Positions 37,106 through 47,251 of a stretch of DNA of 64,000 nucleotides are shown piece after piece. The DNA lies in assembly GCF_022513635.1 (NCBI RefSeq), contig NZ_JAKWBL010000001.1, positions 620,001-684,000 of the forward strand, written 5' to 3'. A model generated the notes under the pieces. That model saw only the letters and a list, made by a program, of their open reading frames with translations, did no database searches and was not told the DNA's origin. This stretch comes from Paraniabella ginsengisoli (GTDB taxonomy: Bacteria; Bacteroidota; Bacteroidia; Chitinophagales; Chitinophagaceae). A program made the position numbers and the translations under genes. Numbering within the stretch: the first letter of the stretch is position 1; every line of letters begins with the position of its first letter.

Positions 37106-39978
37106 ATGAGTATCTTAGAACTCCAATCTAAAGAGTTTTCGAAAAGGCATATTGGTCCCAATGAAGCAGAAACACAAAAAATGCTGCATGAGACAGGCTT
37201 TAATAATCTTGAAAGCCTGATTGAAAAAACAGTTCCCAAGGGTATAAGGATGAAAACGTCCTTAAAAATACCGAAAGCCATGAGCGAACATGAGTATTTG
37301 AGGCATATTAAGAACGTTTCTTTAAAAAATAAGATATTCAAAAATTATATAGGTCAGGGTTATTACGGAACCATCACACCTTCAGTGATATTGAGGAATG
37401 TTTTCGAAAACCCAGGCTGGTACACGCAGTACACACCTTACCAGGCAGAAATTTCTCAGGGGAGACTGGAAAGTTTGCTCAATTACCAGACTTTAGTTAG
37501 CGATCTTACGGGTTTACCTCTTGCAAATGCTTCACTTTTGGACGAAGCTACTGCAGCTGCGGAAGCAATGGCTATGTTTTTTAGTCTGAAAAACAGACAA
37601 GACAATATTGAGAGACCTAAATTTTTTCTGGATGTTGAAACTTTCCCTCAAACCAAGGATGTAATTTATACAAGAGCTATCCCGTTTGGCATTGAAGTGG
37701 TAGAAGGCGATTACAAAACGGCAAATATTGATGAAACCTACTTTGGTGCGCTGGTGCAGTATCCTAATAATCTGGGAAGCGTTGAGGATTACAGAGGCTT
37801 TATCAGTAATGTTCATAATGTTGGGGCCTATGTTGTAATGGCTACCGATCTGTTGGCTCTTACTTTGCTCACACCTCCCGGTGAGCTTGGCGCTGACGTA
37901 GCCATTGGTTCAGCACAAAGATTTGGGGTTCCTTTAGGTTATGGTGGCCCTCATGCTGCATTCATGTCGGCAAAAGACGATTTTAAACGTGTATTGCCTG
38001 GTCGTATTATTGGAATAAGTGTGGATGCGCAAGGTAACCGTGCTTTACGTATGGCTTTACAAACGCGCGAGCAGCATATTAAAAGAGAAAAAGCTACTTC
38101 TAATATATGTACGGCACAGGCGCTTTTAGCCAACATGGCGGCTATGTATGCTGTTTATCATGGCCCTAATGGTCTTAAAGCTATCGCTGAGCGCATCGCA
38201 GTATATGCGCAAACGGTGGCGGCAGAAATAGAAGCAAGGGGTTTTGAATTAGCTACTGATAGCTTTTTTGATACGCTGGTTGTAAAAGCCCAAAATGTGG
38301 CAGAGATCCGCAAAAAGGCAGAGGCACAAAAAATTAATTTCAGATACATTGGTGATAACCTAATCTCCATTTCCATTGATGAAACAATTATAGTTGAAGA
38401 CCTTTTTGATATCATCAATTGTTTTGAAAATGATATCAATCCGGTAGCGTTTGATATTGGCGAAGATGAAGGAATGTATCGTTTACCAGAACAATTATCA
38501 AGGACATCATCTTACTTAACACATTCTGTTTTTAATACCCATCGCAGCGAAAGCCAGATGATGCGCTATATTAAGTATCTGGAAAACAAAGATCTTTCTT
38601 TAAATACTTCGATGATATCGCTGGGAAGTTGTACCATGAAATTGAATGCCGCAACGCAAATGATGCCTTTAAGCTGGGCGCATTGGGCGAGTATTCATCC
38701 TTTTGTTCCTGTAGAACAAGCTGGTGGTTACAAGGAGTTGGTAGACAACCTAAGCGCTTATTTATGCGAAATAACAGCATTCGACGCCTGCAGCCTTCAG
38801 CCGAATAGCGGTGCACAGGGGGAATATGCAGGATTGTTAACTATTAAGGCGTATCATGAAGCGCAGGGTAATCCACACCGTAATGTAATGCTGATTCCCA
38901 TTTCAGCACATGGAACAAATCCTGCGTCTGCTGTGATGGCAGGCATGAAAGTAGTAGTTGTAAGGGCTTTGGAGAATGGCTATATTGATGTTGAAGACTT
39001 GAAGGCTAAGGCTGCTCAGCACGCCAACAATCTGGCAGGTATTATGATTACCTATCCAAGCACTTATGGCGTTTATGAAGAAACAGTTAGAGAGATCAAT
39101 CAAATAGTTCACGATCACGGCGGACAGGTATATATGGACGGCGCTAACATGAATGCCCAGGTTGGTTTAACAGCTCCCGGACTTATTGGCGCTGATGTTT
39201 GCCATTTGAATCTTCATAAAACATTTGCAATACCTCACGGCGGTGGTGGACCTGGCATGGGGCCGATTTGTGTGAAAGCGCACCTGGCAAAGCATTTGCC
39301 GGGTCATATTTTCCCCCCTGCCGGGGGAGGTCGGGAGGGGCTGTATCTGCAGCTCCTTTTGGATCAGCTTCTATTTTATTAATATCTTATGCTTATATAA
39401 GAATGTTAGGTGCTGAAGGTGTTAAAGCAGCAACTGAATTTGCTATTCTTAATGCCAACTATATGCGGTCAAGGTTGGCGCCGCATTATGACATTCTTTA
39501 TACAAATGATAATGGGTTATGTGCACATGAATTTATTGTGGATTTAAGGCCTTTCAAAAAAACTGCTCAAATAGAAGCAGAGGATGTGGCAAAGCGCCTG
39601 ATGGATTACGGTTTCCACGCACCCCCTATGAGTTTCCCGGTTGCCGGCACTATTATGATTGAACCTACGGAAAGTGAAGACAAAGCAGAGCTGGACCGCT
39701 TTTGTGACGCGCTTATCAGCATAAGGGAAGAAATAAAAACTATTGAAAATGGGATGGCGGATATAAAGGATAATGCACTGAAGAATGCGCCGCATACACA
39801 ACAAGTTGTTACAGCAAATGAGTGGAACCATGCGTACAGCAGACAGGATGCCGCCTTTCCTTTACATTATGTAACATTGAATAAATTCTGGCCTTCAGTT
39901 GCAAGGGTAAATAATACAGTAGGAGACAGGAACCTAATTTGCACTTGCGAACCTACCGAAATGTATGCGGAGGCATAG
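37106..39978 (+). CDS. gcvP: Glycine dehydrogenase (decarboxylating), P protein, frameshifted
   Basis: P protein of the glycine cleavage system, about 957 residues with both homologous halves fused. PLP is held by the lysine in [18 protein letters not shown]. The start at 37106 gives [15 protein letters not shown], the family N-terminus. The frame slips in the G run at 39337-39340; one more G restores [20 protein letters not shown]. Just before it, residues [10 protein letters not shown] are encoded by a C/G-run palindrome that looks like an intergenic REP element, in a loop where homologs vary. The frame continues cleanly to the end. Other gcv genes are not in the window. Confidence 0.95.
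39312..39340. repeat. C/G-run REP-like element inside gcvP
   Basis: CCCCCCTGCCGGGGGAGGTC followed by GGGAGGGG, an inverted-repeat type common between genes in Bacteroidota and related to 10706-10727. It encodes PPAGGGREG in frame. Confidence 0.6.
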
Positions 39979-40040
39979 TGAGGTTGAAAAGTTGGTAAGT
40001 TGAAGAAATTAGCTAATTAGCCAATGTGCTGATGTGATAA

Positions 40041-40131
40041 TGTCTGAACCTGAATTTTATTGATTTGAGGATTAGATGTAAAATAGGCATAATCCTGTTG
40101 ATCTTTTAACTCGAAAATCCAGGTTCAGACA
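40041..40131. repeat. 91-bp palindromic MITE-like element
   Basis: Perfect 12-base ends TGTCTGAACCTG / CAGGTTCAGACA, extending to 18 bases with one mismatch, and an inner AGGATTA / TAATCCT pair. A half copy (CATGGTTCAGACA) is at about 54094-54106. It lies between gcvP and a convergent lipoprotein gene, after the TTAGCTAATTAGCCAATGTG word at 40009-40028. Confidence 0.8.
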
Positions 40132-40144
40132 ATAGCGATGAATA

Positions 40145-40190
40145 TATAGGTTGAGTTATGTTATACAGTTCAAGAGTGCGATCCCTCGGC
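40145..40190 (+). repeat. Dispersed intergenic repeat, copy 6 (partial)
   Basis: ATAGGTTGAGTTATGTTATA followed by CAGTTCAAGAGTGCGA, then the similarity ends and a CCTCGGCAAGCTCAGGAT word follows. Confidence 0.7.
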
Positions 40191-40194
40191 AAGC

Positions 40195-40920
40195 TCAGGA
40201 TAAACTGCCACAATTTTGATGATTCATAATCGGGACGATAAACCGAGCGTGGCAACGAAGATGCCACATATTTATTGTTGGGATCATAACTATTCCCTCT
40301 TTCCATTGTTTTTGTGAAAGAGTCAAAGGCTTGTGACGACAATAATTATTTTTTTCGATAGAAATAGTAAAGGCCTTGTCCGATTCGTTGAGACAGGAGT
40401 TTAAAATAGTCGCTGCAGGTGCTTTAAACTCTAATGCCGCTCCGGAAGAAGTATTGTAGTTAAGATAAGTGTATAGATCTTGCTTGCTGTTATTATTACG
40501 ATTTACGCCTCCATCGGCATCAATAGCATAGAATTTTGAAAGCGTATATTTTTCGCTGAGCAAACGATCAAAATAATAAAAGGTATTTTTTAATGTTCCA
40601 TAACTTCCCAGCGAAGATTTAATAAGTACATTCGTTATAACACCATTCTTTTCTGTCAACTCACAAATAAAGTTAGGATTGGGAGATTCTCTGTCCAACA
40701 CAGAAAATGAGGCTTTCTTCACCCCTAAGGAATCGCTTATAACTACTTCAGTATTGGTAAAGTTTGATTTAATATCGCTGTACGGCTGCCCGATAAATCC
40801 AACCATTTGTTCCAGGTCAAGTTCAACAGGCTCATTAGCTTCAGATGTTACGTCAGTTTTTCCACATGAGATCAGCATCACAAACAAGAGTATTGTTGAC
40901 AGTGATAGCAATGTTTTCAT
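40195..40920 (-). CDS. Putative lipoprotein, C-terminus uncertain
   Basis: Not recognised. The signal peptide ends in a lipobox (MLISCGKTD, Cys19). The mature part mixes strands and acidic loops (SDIKSNFTNTEVVISDSLG; DADGGVNRNNNSKQDLYTYL). The 3' end is doubtful: at the A run near 40357 one more base would stop the protein after SIEKK, while a different frame downstream (from about 40342) reads YDPNNKYVASSLPRSVYRPD and runs into repeat DNA. The first ~190 residues are secure; the last 50 in the listed frame are not. Confidence 0.6.
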   Translation of the reverse strand: MKTLLSLSTILLFVMLISCGKTDVTSEANEPVELDLEQMVGFIGQPYSDIKSNFTNTEVVISDSLGVKKASFSVLDRESPNPNFICELTEKNGVITNVLIKSSLGSYGTLKNTFYYFDRLLSEKYTLSKFYAIDADGGVNRNNNSKQDLYTYLNYNTSSGAALEFKAPAATILNSCLNESDKAFTISIEKNNYCRHKPLTLSQKQWKEGIVMIPTINMWHLRCHARFIVPIMNHQNCGSLS

Positions 40921-40960
40921 CTGTTTATTTTTTATTTTTTTCTTCAGTCAGATGGAATTC

Positions 40961-41038
40961 GCATAAAAATTATCGCTTTGCCCGCCCGGATGAACACCGT
41001 TCGGACGGGGGTATAATTTAGCTTGCTAATTTTTATGC
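40961..41038. repeat. 78-bp palindromic element
   Basis: Perfect 12-base ends GCATAAAAATTA / TAATTTTTATGC enclose an inner imperfect G/C stem (CCCGCCCGGA / TTCGGACGGGG). It lies just upstream of the lipoprotein gene. The rest of the gap to 41298 shows nothing further. Confidence 0.8.
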
Positions 41039-41298
41039 TTATTTCATTTATTTCGATTGAATTGGGTATTATATTTATGGCTGCTTAGCAAATGTAATCA
41101 CTGCATAACAGTCCGGGCTTATTTTCACAAGGCAAATTTTGATCCAAAACAGTAATTGACTTACTTTAACTTTTTATTAGAAGCATTCCCGATAAATATG
41201 GTTCCCAAAATGCTTTGATTGTCAATTTATTCTCTCTTAAAAAAGTAGAAATAATTTTAATTACTGCATAATTACCAGAACGCTGCAAATCAAAACCA

Positions 41299-43127
41299 TT
41301 AGTCAACTTCAAACTCCCAAACAGTTCTGTACGCGCCATGTTTTTCAATGTATTCTAATACGGATTGGTAAAATGGGTCGGCGCCAATTGTGGCACTATC
41401 GCCGATTATAATAAGTTGTTGCTGCGCTCTGGTTATAGCTACGTTCATTCTTCTGTAGTCTTTCAAAAAACCGATTTCACAGTTATCGTTACTTCTTACG
41501 AGCGAAAGTACGATCACCGGTTTCTCTTGTCCCTGAAAACTGTCTATTGTGCTGATTCGCATTTTTTGGGGCAACAATTCTTTTGCTACGGATACCTGTC
41601 CTGAATAAGGAGAAATAAAAGCTGCTGTTTCTGGTTGAAAATTACCCGCTTCTAAAAGTTTAGTAACGATTTGTAACTCGCCTTTATTTTGTAAGCTTAT
41701 TCCGTCGGGTCCGTGTGTTTCATTAAATCCTGATCCCGCCGTATCAATAAATGTAAGATGAGGCGCTTCATTTGTAAGATGATCAGCAGATTTCAGAAGA
41801 CCATTGTAAAAGTAGGCACTGCTAAAGCCAGCAATTACAGGCTTCATGCGGTATTGAATATCCAATAAGTTCACATTTTTAATATGATCAATAGCGAGTT
41901 CAAGGATTGATCGGTTCAGTCCTTTTTGCATAGCTGCACTGCTCAACACAGTTGGAGGAAGTTGCAGATGATCTCCTGCCAATACGATTTTAGGGGCCAG
42001 AGAAAATACACACCAGGCAAGCGGCTCAATGCATTGCCCCGCTTCATCTATTATTACATGATCAAAAGCTATTTTGAAAAGCCCGGCATCATATAAGCCA
42101 ATGGGGGTGCCGGCTACCACCTGTGCCTCCTGAAAAAGTTTTTCCTCGTTATAATTTCTTATTTGTTTTATTTCTGCACGGATGTTTTTTACCTCCTTGA
42201 ATAACAAGCTTCTTTGTTCTCTTTCAGATTTGCCAAAGCCTCTTTTATATTTTAACGCCATGCGCCTGAATTCTTCGGCTCTTAATTTTAGCTGGCGAAT
42301 TTCCTTAACAAGTTTGCTATTGTTCAATTTCCCTTCAGGCGTATGTTGAAAAATCTCTTTATCAGTTTTTTCAGCGTTCCCCACTCTTAATAGATTGATC
42401 TTTTTAGCAAGAAGGCCTTTGCAAATATTATCTACTGCAGCATTGCTGGGTGCGCACACTATTATCTTTTCTCCGCGTGCTGCGAGTTGCTGCACTGCTT
42501 CAATAAGGGTTGTGGTTTTGCCTGTGCCCGGCGGTCCGTGTACAATGGTAATTTCCTGATTTTGCGTAATTGCTGTAACAGCAAGTTGCTGGCTTTTATT
42601 CAGTGATTTATTATGAAAGGCAATTGCTCCGGTACTTGTTACAGGTAATGAAATATCTGATTGGTCGCCATGCAGCTTCTCAAATAAATGAAAAAGGCGT
42701 TTGTCTTTTTCAAGATCGGCCAGCACTTTTTCATGATGCCTGTCGTTCTGGTATCAGGAGCCAGTTTAATACCCACGCCATCATCTTCTATCCAATCTGG
42801 AAAATCTGGAGCAAAGAGCCTGAATTCACCTGCTTTTCCTTCAAGATTCAATAATATGCCTTTTACCGCATCCTCATCTTGTTTAAAACATTCAATGGCT
42901 GCACCATCCCTAAACAAATGGGTTTCTCCGGGATATTTGAGCCGAAAGCTGATCTCCGGATAATCGGCATAGCCGAATCCTTTTCGGGTTACTGTTAATG
43001 GATGTAACGCCAGGCCATCAGCCTTAAGCGTTCGAAGTGTATGTGTCTGGTCAAGTTGATACCGATTTGCCTGTTCTTTTTCTTCAAGATCAATGCACTG
43101 TATCAGACGATGTATATGAGGATGCAT
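41299..43127 (-). CDS. UPF1-like superfamily 1 helicase (AAA_11/AAA_12), frameshifted
   Basis: About 609 residues of the IGHMBP2/UPF1 group. An N-terminal beta-barrel-like region is followed by VHGPPGTGKTTTLIEA (Walker A), CAPSNAAVDNI, VIIDEAGQCIEP (motif II), LAGDHLQLPPTV, LLDIQYRM, STIDSFQGQEK and VAITRAQQQLIIIGD. A basic coiled insertion (about residues 300-360) matches the family 1B stalk. The frame slips in five T at 42727-42731 (plus strand); one more gives IMKKVLADLEKDKRLF. The family unwinds RNA or DNA 5' to 3'; its role in Bacteroidota is not established. Confidence 0.92.
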
Positions 43128-43303
43128 GAATTAAATCTAATTGCGATTTGTCTGCAAATTAAACTCATTTAATCCAGGCATTGTAGAAATTAAAATAACG
43201 TAAGTTTTATATAGTTTGAACTATAAATAAGTGAAGCGTGTCATTGGCACAAAGGAGGCATCTCATCTTGTTTAATACGTAGGAAATAAACTCTGATTTT
43301 AGC

Positions 43304-43391
43304 GTCATCCTGAGCGAAGTGGATCGTAGCCGAGGGATCTCCTGGCAGTATCGGAGATCGCCCAACTCCACTTCGTTTCTTTCGCAATGAC
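43304..43391. repeat. GTCAT-ended palindromic element
   Basis: Starts GTCATCCTGAGCGAAGTGGA and ends TTCTTTCGCAATGAC, with CGAGGGATCTCC facing GGAGATCG in the middle. Same family as 16552-16640. The rest of the gap 43128-43432 has no gene; 43231-43270 may be a much diverged piece of the dispersed repeat. Confidence 0.75.
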
Positions 43392-43432
43392 TATCTCCAA
43401 AGAAATAAGGCGCCAAACTCGTTCATACATAA

Positions 43433-45448
43433 TCATCTGCCGATTACAGGAAATTGAGAAATCCGAAGTTTGGTACATCCGTATGGAATTAATGTAATTT
43501 CTTCTTCCTTTTGTTTTGGAACTCCTTCATTATAAATAACGCTGTAAGGAAGCGGGCCAGCCATCTCGTTGTATAATTTCCATTCGGGTATTGATTTGCC
43601 TTTTGTTTTAAGAATGATGGGAGCATTTTTCTGGCTCCATGGATAATTGGATATACTTTGCGTGGTTATTGTAAACTGATTGCTGAACTCCTTATCAGGA
43701 GCCGCATTCAGACCAAAGTTCCAGGCTGTTGTTGGAGTTACTTCCAGATAAGATTTTCCATAATGTTCAGGGTCTTTCTGGTTTTGAATCCATTTTTCGG
43801 CTTCGCCTATTTTCAACGCATAAACAATCGGGCCTCTTTCTACAGAAACAGAATTTTCATGCCATGTGTTTTTCAAGATATGCATGGGCAAGGTTAACTC
43901 TACTATATCGCCACTTTGCCATTTACGGTTCAACTTAATTATTTCACCACCATTTGCCTGATAATAAATTTCACCATTTACTTTAACTGTTGCCAGCTTG
44001 CACCATTTGGGCACACGAAGATGTAAAGGGAACAAAACATTTTTTTCATTCTTATCAAACTCAATAACAAATTTTATTTCTTCCTGAAATGGATAATTTG
44101 TTATTTCCTTTATAGTTACTTTTTTATTGTCGCCAACAGTAGCGGTTACTTCGCTTGCTGTGTACACCAACGCAGCCAGCCCTTTATCTGGCGTTCCATA
44201 CCAAAGGTTTTGCGTGAACTTTGGCCATCCCTGATGCATGTTTGAAGTACAGCACGGGTAACCTGTAAGAAGTCCATAACAAATATCCGTTCCGCTATGA
44301 TTGACATCAAAATTTCTATTATGCCTTGTGATCATTACCTGGTTTGCCTGTTGAAAATATTGATGATTCATATAATCATCTGTGGTTTGACTGGGGAGTG
44401 CATTAAATGCGATTCGTTCAAGATGGTCGGCATAATCAACATCGCCGGTAATTTGCAAAGCACTTTCAAGCGAAAACATAAACTCAACTGCGGAGCATAG
44501 TTCTGCTCCCTGAGTAGGACTGTTACCATGCAATGCTTCGTCACCGCCGTATAAACCATTAGCGGTTCCATTGAATTTTTTCAGATCAGCCAGGCCTTTA
44601 TTTAATGCATCAACATATTTCTGTTCCTGGTGTTGCTGGTAATAAATGATTGGAGATTTTATACCTTGCGCCAGATTTACTCCGTGTATGCTTCCGGTAC
44701 TGCTTAAAAGATCAGAGTGAAGAAACGCATTAGTGAAATCAAACGTTTGGCGATGAAGCAAGTTAGCTAAATCAAGCAAGAAATGTTCGCCGGTAATATT
44801 GTAGAGCCAGTAAACAACCATCAGGTTATCTGCTGCTCTGAACCTGGCCCAGAACGTCCAATGGTCAAGCGGTTTAAGTGGAAGTTCTTTTAGTTGATAT
44901 TTAAAGTAGTTGGTAAACAAAGTAATCACACGTTGATCACCCGTTGCCATATAATATTGTTTCAATATTTTCAGCATTACCATTTTGGGCCACCAGTCGC
45001 GACTATTATCTCTTTGTACACCATGCTCAGGTGCGTAATCTTTCGAAGGGCCAAAATAGCCATCTGGTTGTTGGCTATTGATCGCCCACTCTACCCATGG
45101 TTTTACTTTTGCGATCAGCTGTTTATCCTTAAGAATATAAGCAAGTGGCAACAGGCCGTCGATCCAGTAAGGGCCGCGTTCCCATTGGTCACCATCTCCT
45201 CCAAGCCAACCATTACGTTTGCCCATGACCAACGGATACAATTCATCCAGTTTCCCGGTAGCTCCGTTTTTTTGACGAATAAGCATTTCCCTCAACCAAC
45301 CTTTTGGCTTTATAGCTCCGATAGGTAATTCTAAATATATATCTTGTTTTAATGGAGCTCTTGGAGTAATCACTTTAGGAGATTGCCCGTAAAGAGAAAA
45401 TGTCAATACTGTTAATAGCGCAGCAATGTTGAGTTTCATGTTTGGCAT
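43433..45448 (-). CDS. Beta-L-arabinofuranosidase-like glycoside hydrolase (GH127/GH146 type)
   Basis: A 671-residue exported enzyme with signal peptide (NIAALLTVLTFSLYG). An (alpha/alpha)6 barrel has GDGDQWERGPYWIDGLLPLA and WPKMVMLKILKQYY, and the cysteine-zinc active site is visible as GAELCSAVEF and LTGYPCCTSNMHQGWPK; in characterised GH127 enzymes one of the paired cysteines is the nucleophile. The C-terminal part is two beta-sandwich domains. The frame is intact. It likely removes L-arabinofuranose from plant polysaccharide or glycoprotein. It lies alone; the IS110 element is upstream. Confidence 0.85.
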   Translation of the reverse strand: MPNMKLNIAALLTVLTFSLYGQSPKVITPRAPLKQDIYLELPIGAIKPKGWLREMLIRQKNGATGKLDELYPLVMGKRNGWLGGDGDQWERGPYWIDGLLPLAYILKDKQLIAKVKPWVEWAINSQQPDGYFGPSKDYAPEHGVQRDNSRDWWPKMVMLKILKQYYMATGDQRVITLFTNYFKYQLKELPLKPLDHWTFWARFRAADNLMVVYWLYNITGEHFLLDLANLLHRQTFDFTNAFLHSDLLSSTGSIHGVNLAQGIKSPIIYYQQHQEQKYVDALNKGLADLKKFNGTANGLYGGDEALHGNSPTQGAELCSAVEFMFSLESALQITGDVDYADHLERIAFNALPSQTTDDYMNHQYFQQANQVMITRHNRNFDVNHSGTDICYGLLTGYPCCTSNMHQGWPKFTQNLWYGTPDKGLAALVYTASEVTATVGDNKKVTIKEITNYPFQEEIKFVIEFDKNEKNVLFPLHLRVPKWCKLATVKVNGEIYYQANGGEIIKLNRKWQSGDIVELTLPMHILKNTWHENSVSVERGPIVYALKIGEAEKWIQNQKDPEHYGKSYLEVTPTTAWNFGLNAAPDKEFSNQFTITTQSISNYPWSQKNAPIILKTKGKSIPEWKLYNEMAGPLPYSVIYNEGVPKQKEEEITLIPYGCTKLRISQFPVIGR

Positions 45449-45600
45449 TTACGTTACTTATTTAAGGGAAGTGGTTGTCAACAATCTTAATAACAAAAAG
45501 TGCAAGATAACTTCTTTTGTTTTTTAAGCGAGCAACTATCGCTGTTATCGTGAACTTGAAAGTAACAGATTCAAAATAACTTCCCTGTTTCTAATGGGTA

Positions 45601-45745
45601 AATAAACCACATAGAGACATAGCTTGTACTTCGCCTTTTAGGGTTGATAGACTCCGCCGAAGGCGGAACATAGCATTCGGGAAATGAAGGCTTATGTGTT
45701 TTTATGTTTTCTTTTTTGTCATAACACTATGTATCTCCTATGTTT
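45601..45745. repeat. Imperfect inverted repeat with CATAG words
   Basis: ACATAGAGACATAG near 45608 faces CTATGTATCTCCTATGT near 45728, with CCGCCGAAGGCGG (45652-45664) between. Probably a degenerate mobile element. It fills most of the gene-free gap 45449-45790. Confidence 0.45.
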
Positions 45746-45785
45746 GTTTTTATAAAAATAGTTCTTTGAGATTTTGATTAAAGAT

Positions 45786-46008
45786 ACCAATAGATTTGAG
45801 TTTATAAAGTGAAAAAGGATGAGAGCGAATATGTACCTAAGCAACGTTAAGTATGCTCTCACATAGATATAGCCTCATCCTTTTTTATCTCTTCGAGTTT
45901 GAACAGAATGTAAGGAACAGGGCAAAGCTTTGTATCCAGAATATCCAAGCAGGAGACAAAACGAAGGGGGATTTTTCACTTTACTTTTTTATTTTCAAAA
46001 GTATTGGT
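45786..46008 (+). ncRNA. Candidate bridge-RNA region of the IS110 element
   Basis: The 220-base non-coding stretch before the transposase has a strong stem, AAAAAGGATGAG (45813-45824) with CTCATCCTTTTT (45874-45885), and alternative GAGAGC / GCTCTC pairing inside it. In IS110-group elements the left non-coding end encodes a bridge RNA that pairs with donor and target. That this region does so is inference; its loops have not been matched to target DNA. Confidence 0.4.
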
Positions 46009-47061
46009 ATGAAACAAATTGTAAAACAGGTTTGCGGTATTGATGTAGCGCAGAAAGAATTGGTAGTGGCATTTGGCCGTGTGTACGATGATTTTAGCTC
46101 GCAAGTGTATGCCCACAAAACATTTGTGAACAATGTAAAAGGATTCGATTCTTTATTAAGCTGGGTAAAAAAGTTGTCAGAGGAAGTTATTGAAGTTCTA
46201 TTTTTTATGGAAGCAACGGGTGTTTATCATGAAAAGCTTGCGTATCATCTTTATCTGAATAATCAGCAAGTGAACATTGTGTTACCCAATAAAATCAGCA
46301 ACTATGCCCGCTCATTAGAAGTCAAAACGGTTACGGACAAAACAGCCAGCGAAGCTATTACACAGTTCGGATTAGAGCGAAAATCAGAGCCCTGGAGTCC
46401 TCCCGATCCTGTATTTAAGCAAATGCGGCAGTTGGTAAGGGAACGAGATCAGATAGTGCAGGTACGCACTGTAGCCAAGAATCAGCTTCATGCAGAACAG
46501 GCAGAAGCGATACCACTTAAAAATACCGTAAGCAGGCTAAAAAAGCAGATCACGCTTTTCGATAAACAAATAACAGAAGTGGTTCAAGAAATCAATGTAT
46601 TGATAAAGTCAAATGAAAAAATAAAAGTTGCGGTTGATTTATTATGTTCCATTCCCGGAGTGGGGTTATTAACCGCTTCAACTGTGCTGGCAGAAACGAA
46701 TGGTTTTGATTTGATAAAGAATAAAAAACAACTGACTAGTTATGCGGGCTTAGATGTAAAGGAAAAGCAATCGGGTACTTCGGTAAAAGGAAAACCCAAA
46801 ATATCAAAAAGAGGCAACAAGTATTTGCGAAAATCTTTGCACATGCCGGCGTTGGGCGCAATAAGCCATGATGAAAGATTTAAAGCCATATTTGCAAGAT
46901 TAGTAGCCAGGCACGGCATTAAAATGAAAGCTGTAGTAGCTATACAAAGAAAGCTGCTAGAACTAATGTACACGCTCTATAAAAAGCAAGAAAAATATGA
47001 TAAAAACTATTTTAACAACAATACTGGAGAACATGATACAGAAGATGGAAAAAAGGAGTAG
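46009..47061 (+). mobile_element. IS110-family transposase gene
   Basis: A 350-residue recombinase. The N-terminal DEDD (RuvC-like) domain begins VCGIDVAQKELVVAFG and includes FFMEATGVYHEKL and TDKTASEAI. A central coiled coil (about 165-225) leads to the Transposase_20 domain with LLCSIPGVGLLTASTVLAE and LTSYAGLDV, and a serine in KQSGTSVKGKPKISKRGNKY. The start at 46009 (MKQIVKQVCGIDV) fits; the open frame before it covers non-coding DNA. The frame is intact, so it may be active. IS110 elements lack inverted ends, so the borders are not defined here. Confidence 0.93.
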
Positions 47062-47202
47062 GAAGCAAATAAATATTGCTCCCTACACAGGCTGGCGCAT
47101 AGCCGCCTAAAACTCGAAATTAATTAAAAAATCTTTGGTTTTTAACACAGAATCTATGTGGTTAAAAATTAATTCTTTCAAGAAAGAAACTAGTTGTTGC
47201 AT

Positions 47203-47232
47203 AAAAAAGGATTGCATATTAGCAATCCTTTT
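47203..47232 (-). terminator. Intrinsic terminator after the FKBP gene
   Basis: AAAAGGATTGC / GCAATCCTTTT with a 6-base loop and T run on the minus strand, 20 bases beyond the corrected FKBP stop. Confidence 0.85.
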
Positions 47233-47251
47233 CCAAATAAGATAATTAAGT

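Noticed and set aside
40106..40342. A separate small gene beyond the lipoprotein
   Set aside because: Its second half lies in the dispersed repeat and its first half overlaps the lipoprotein frame; it is at best the frameshifted tail of that gene.
41166..41348. A 60-codon minus-strand open frame at the end of the helicase gene
   Set aside because: It overlaps the helicase C-terminus in another frame and has no supporting start signal or similarity.
46009..47061. Inverted terminal repeats for the transposase gene at 46009
   Set aside because: The encoded enzyme is IS110-type, a family without inverted ends; the local hairpins do not bracket the gene.
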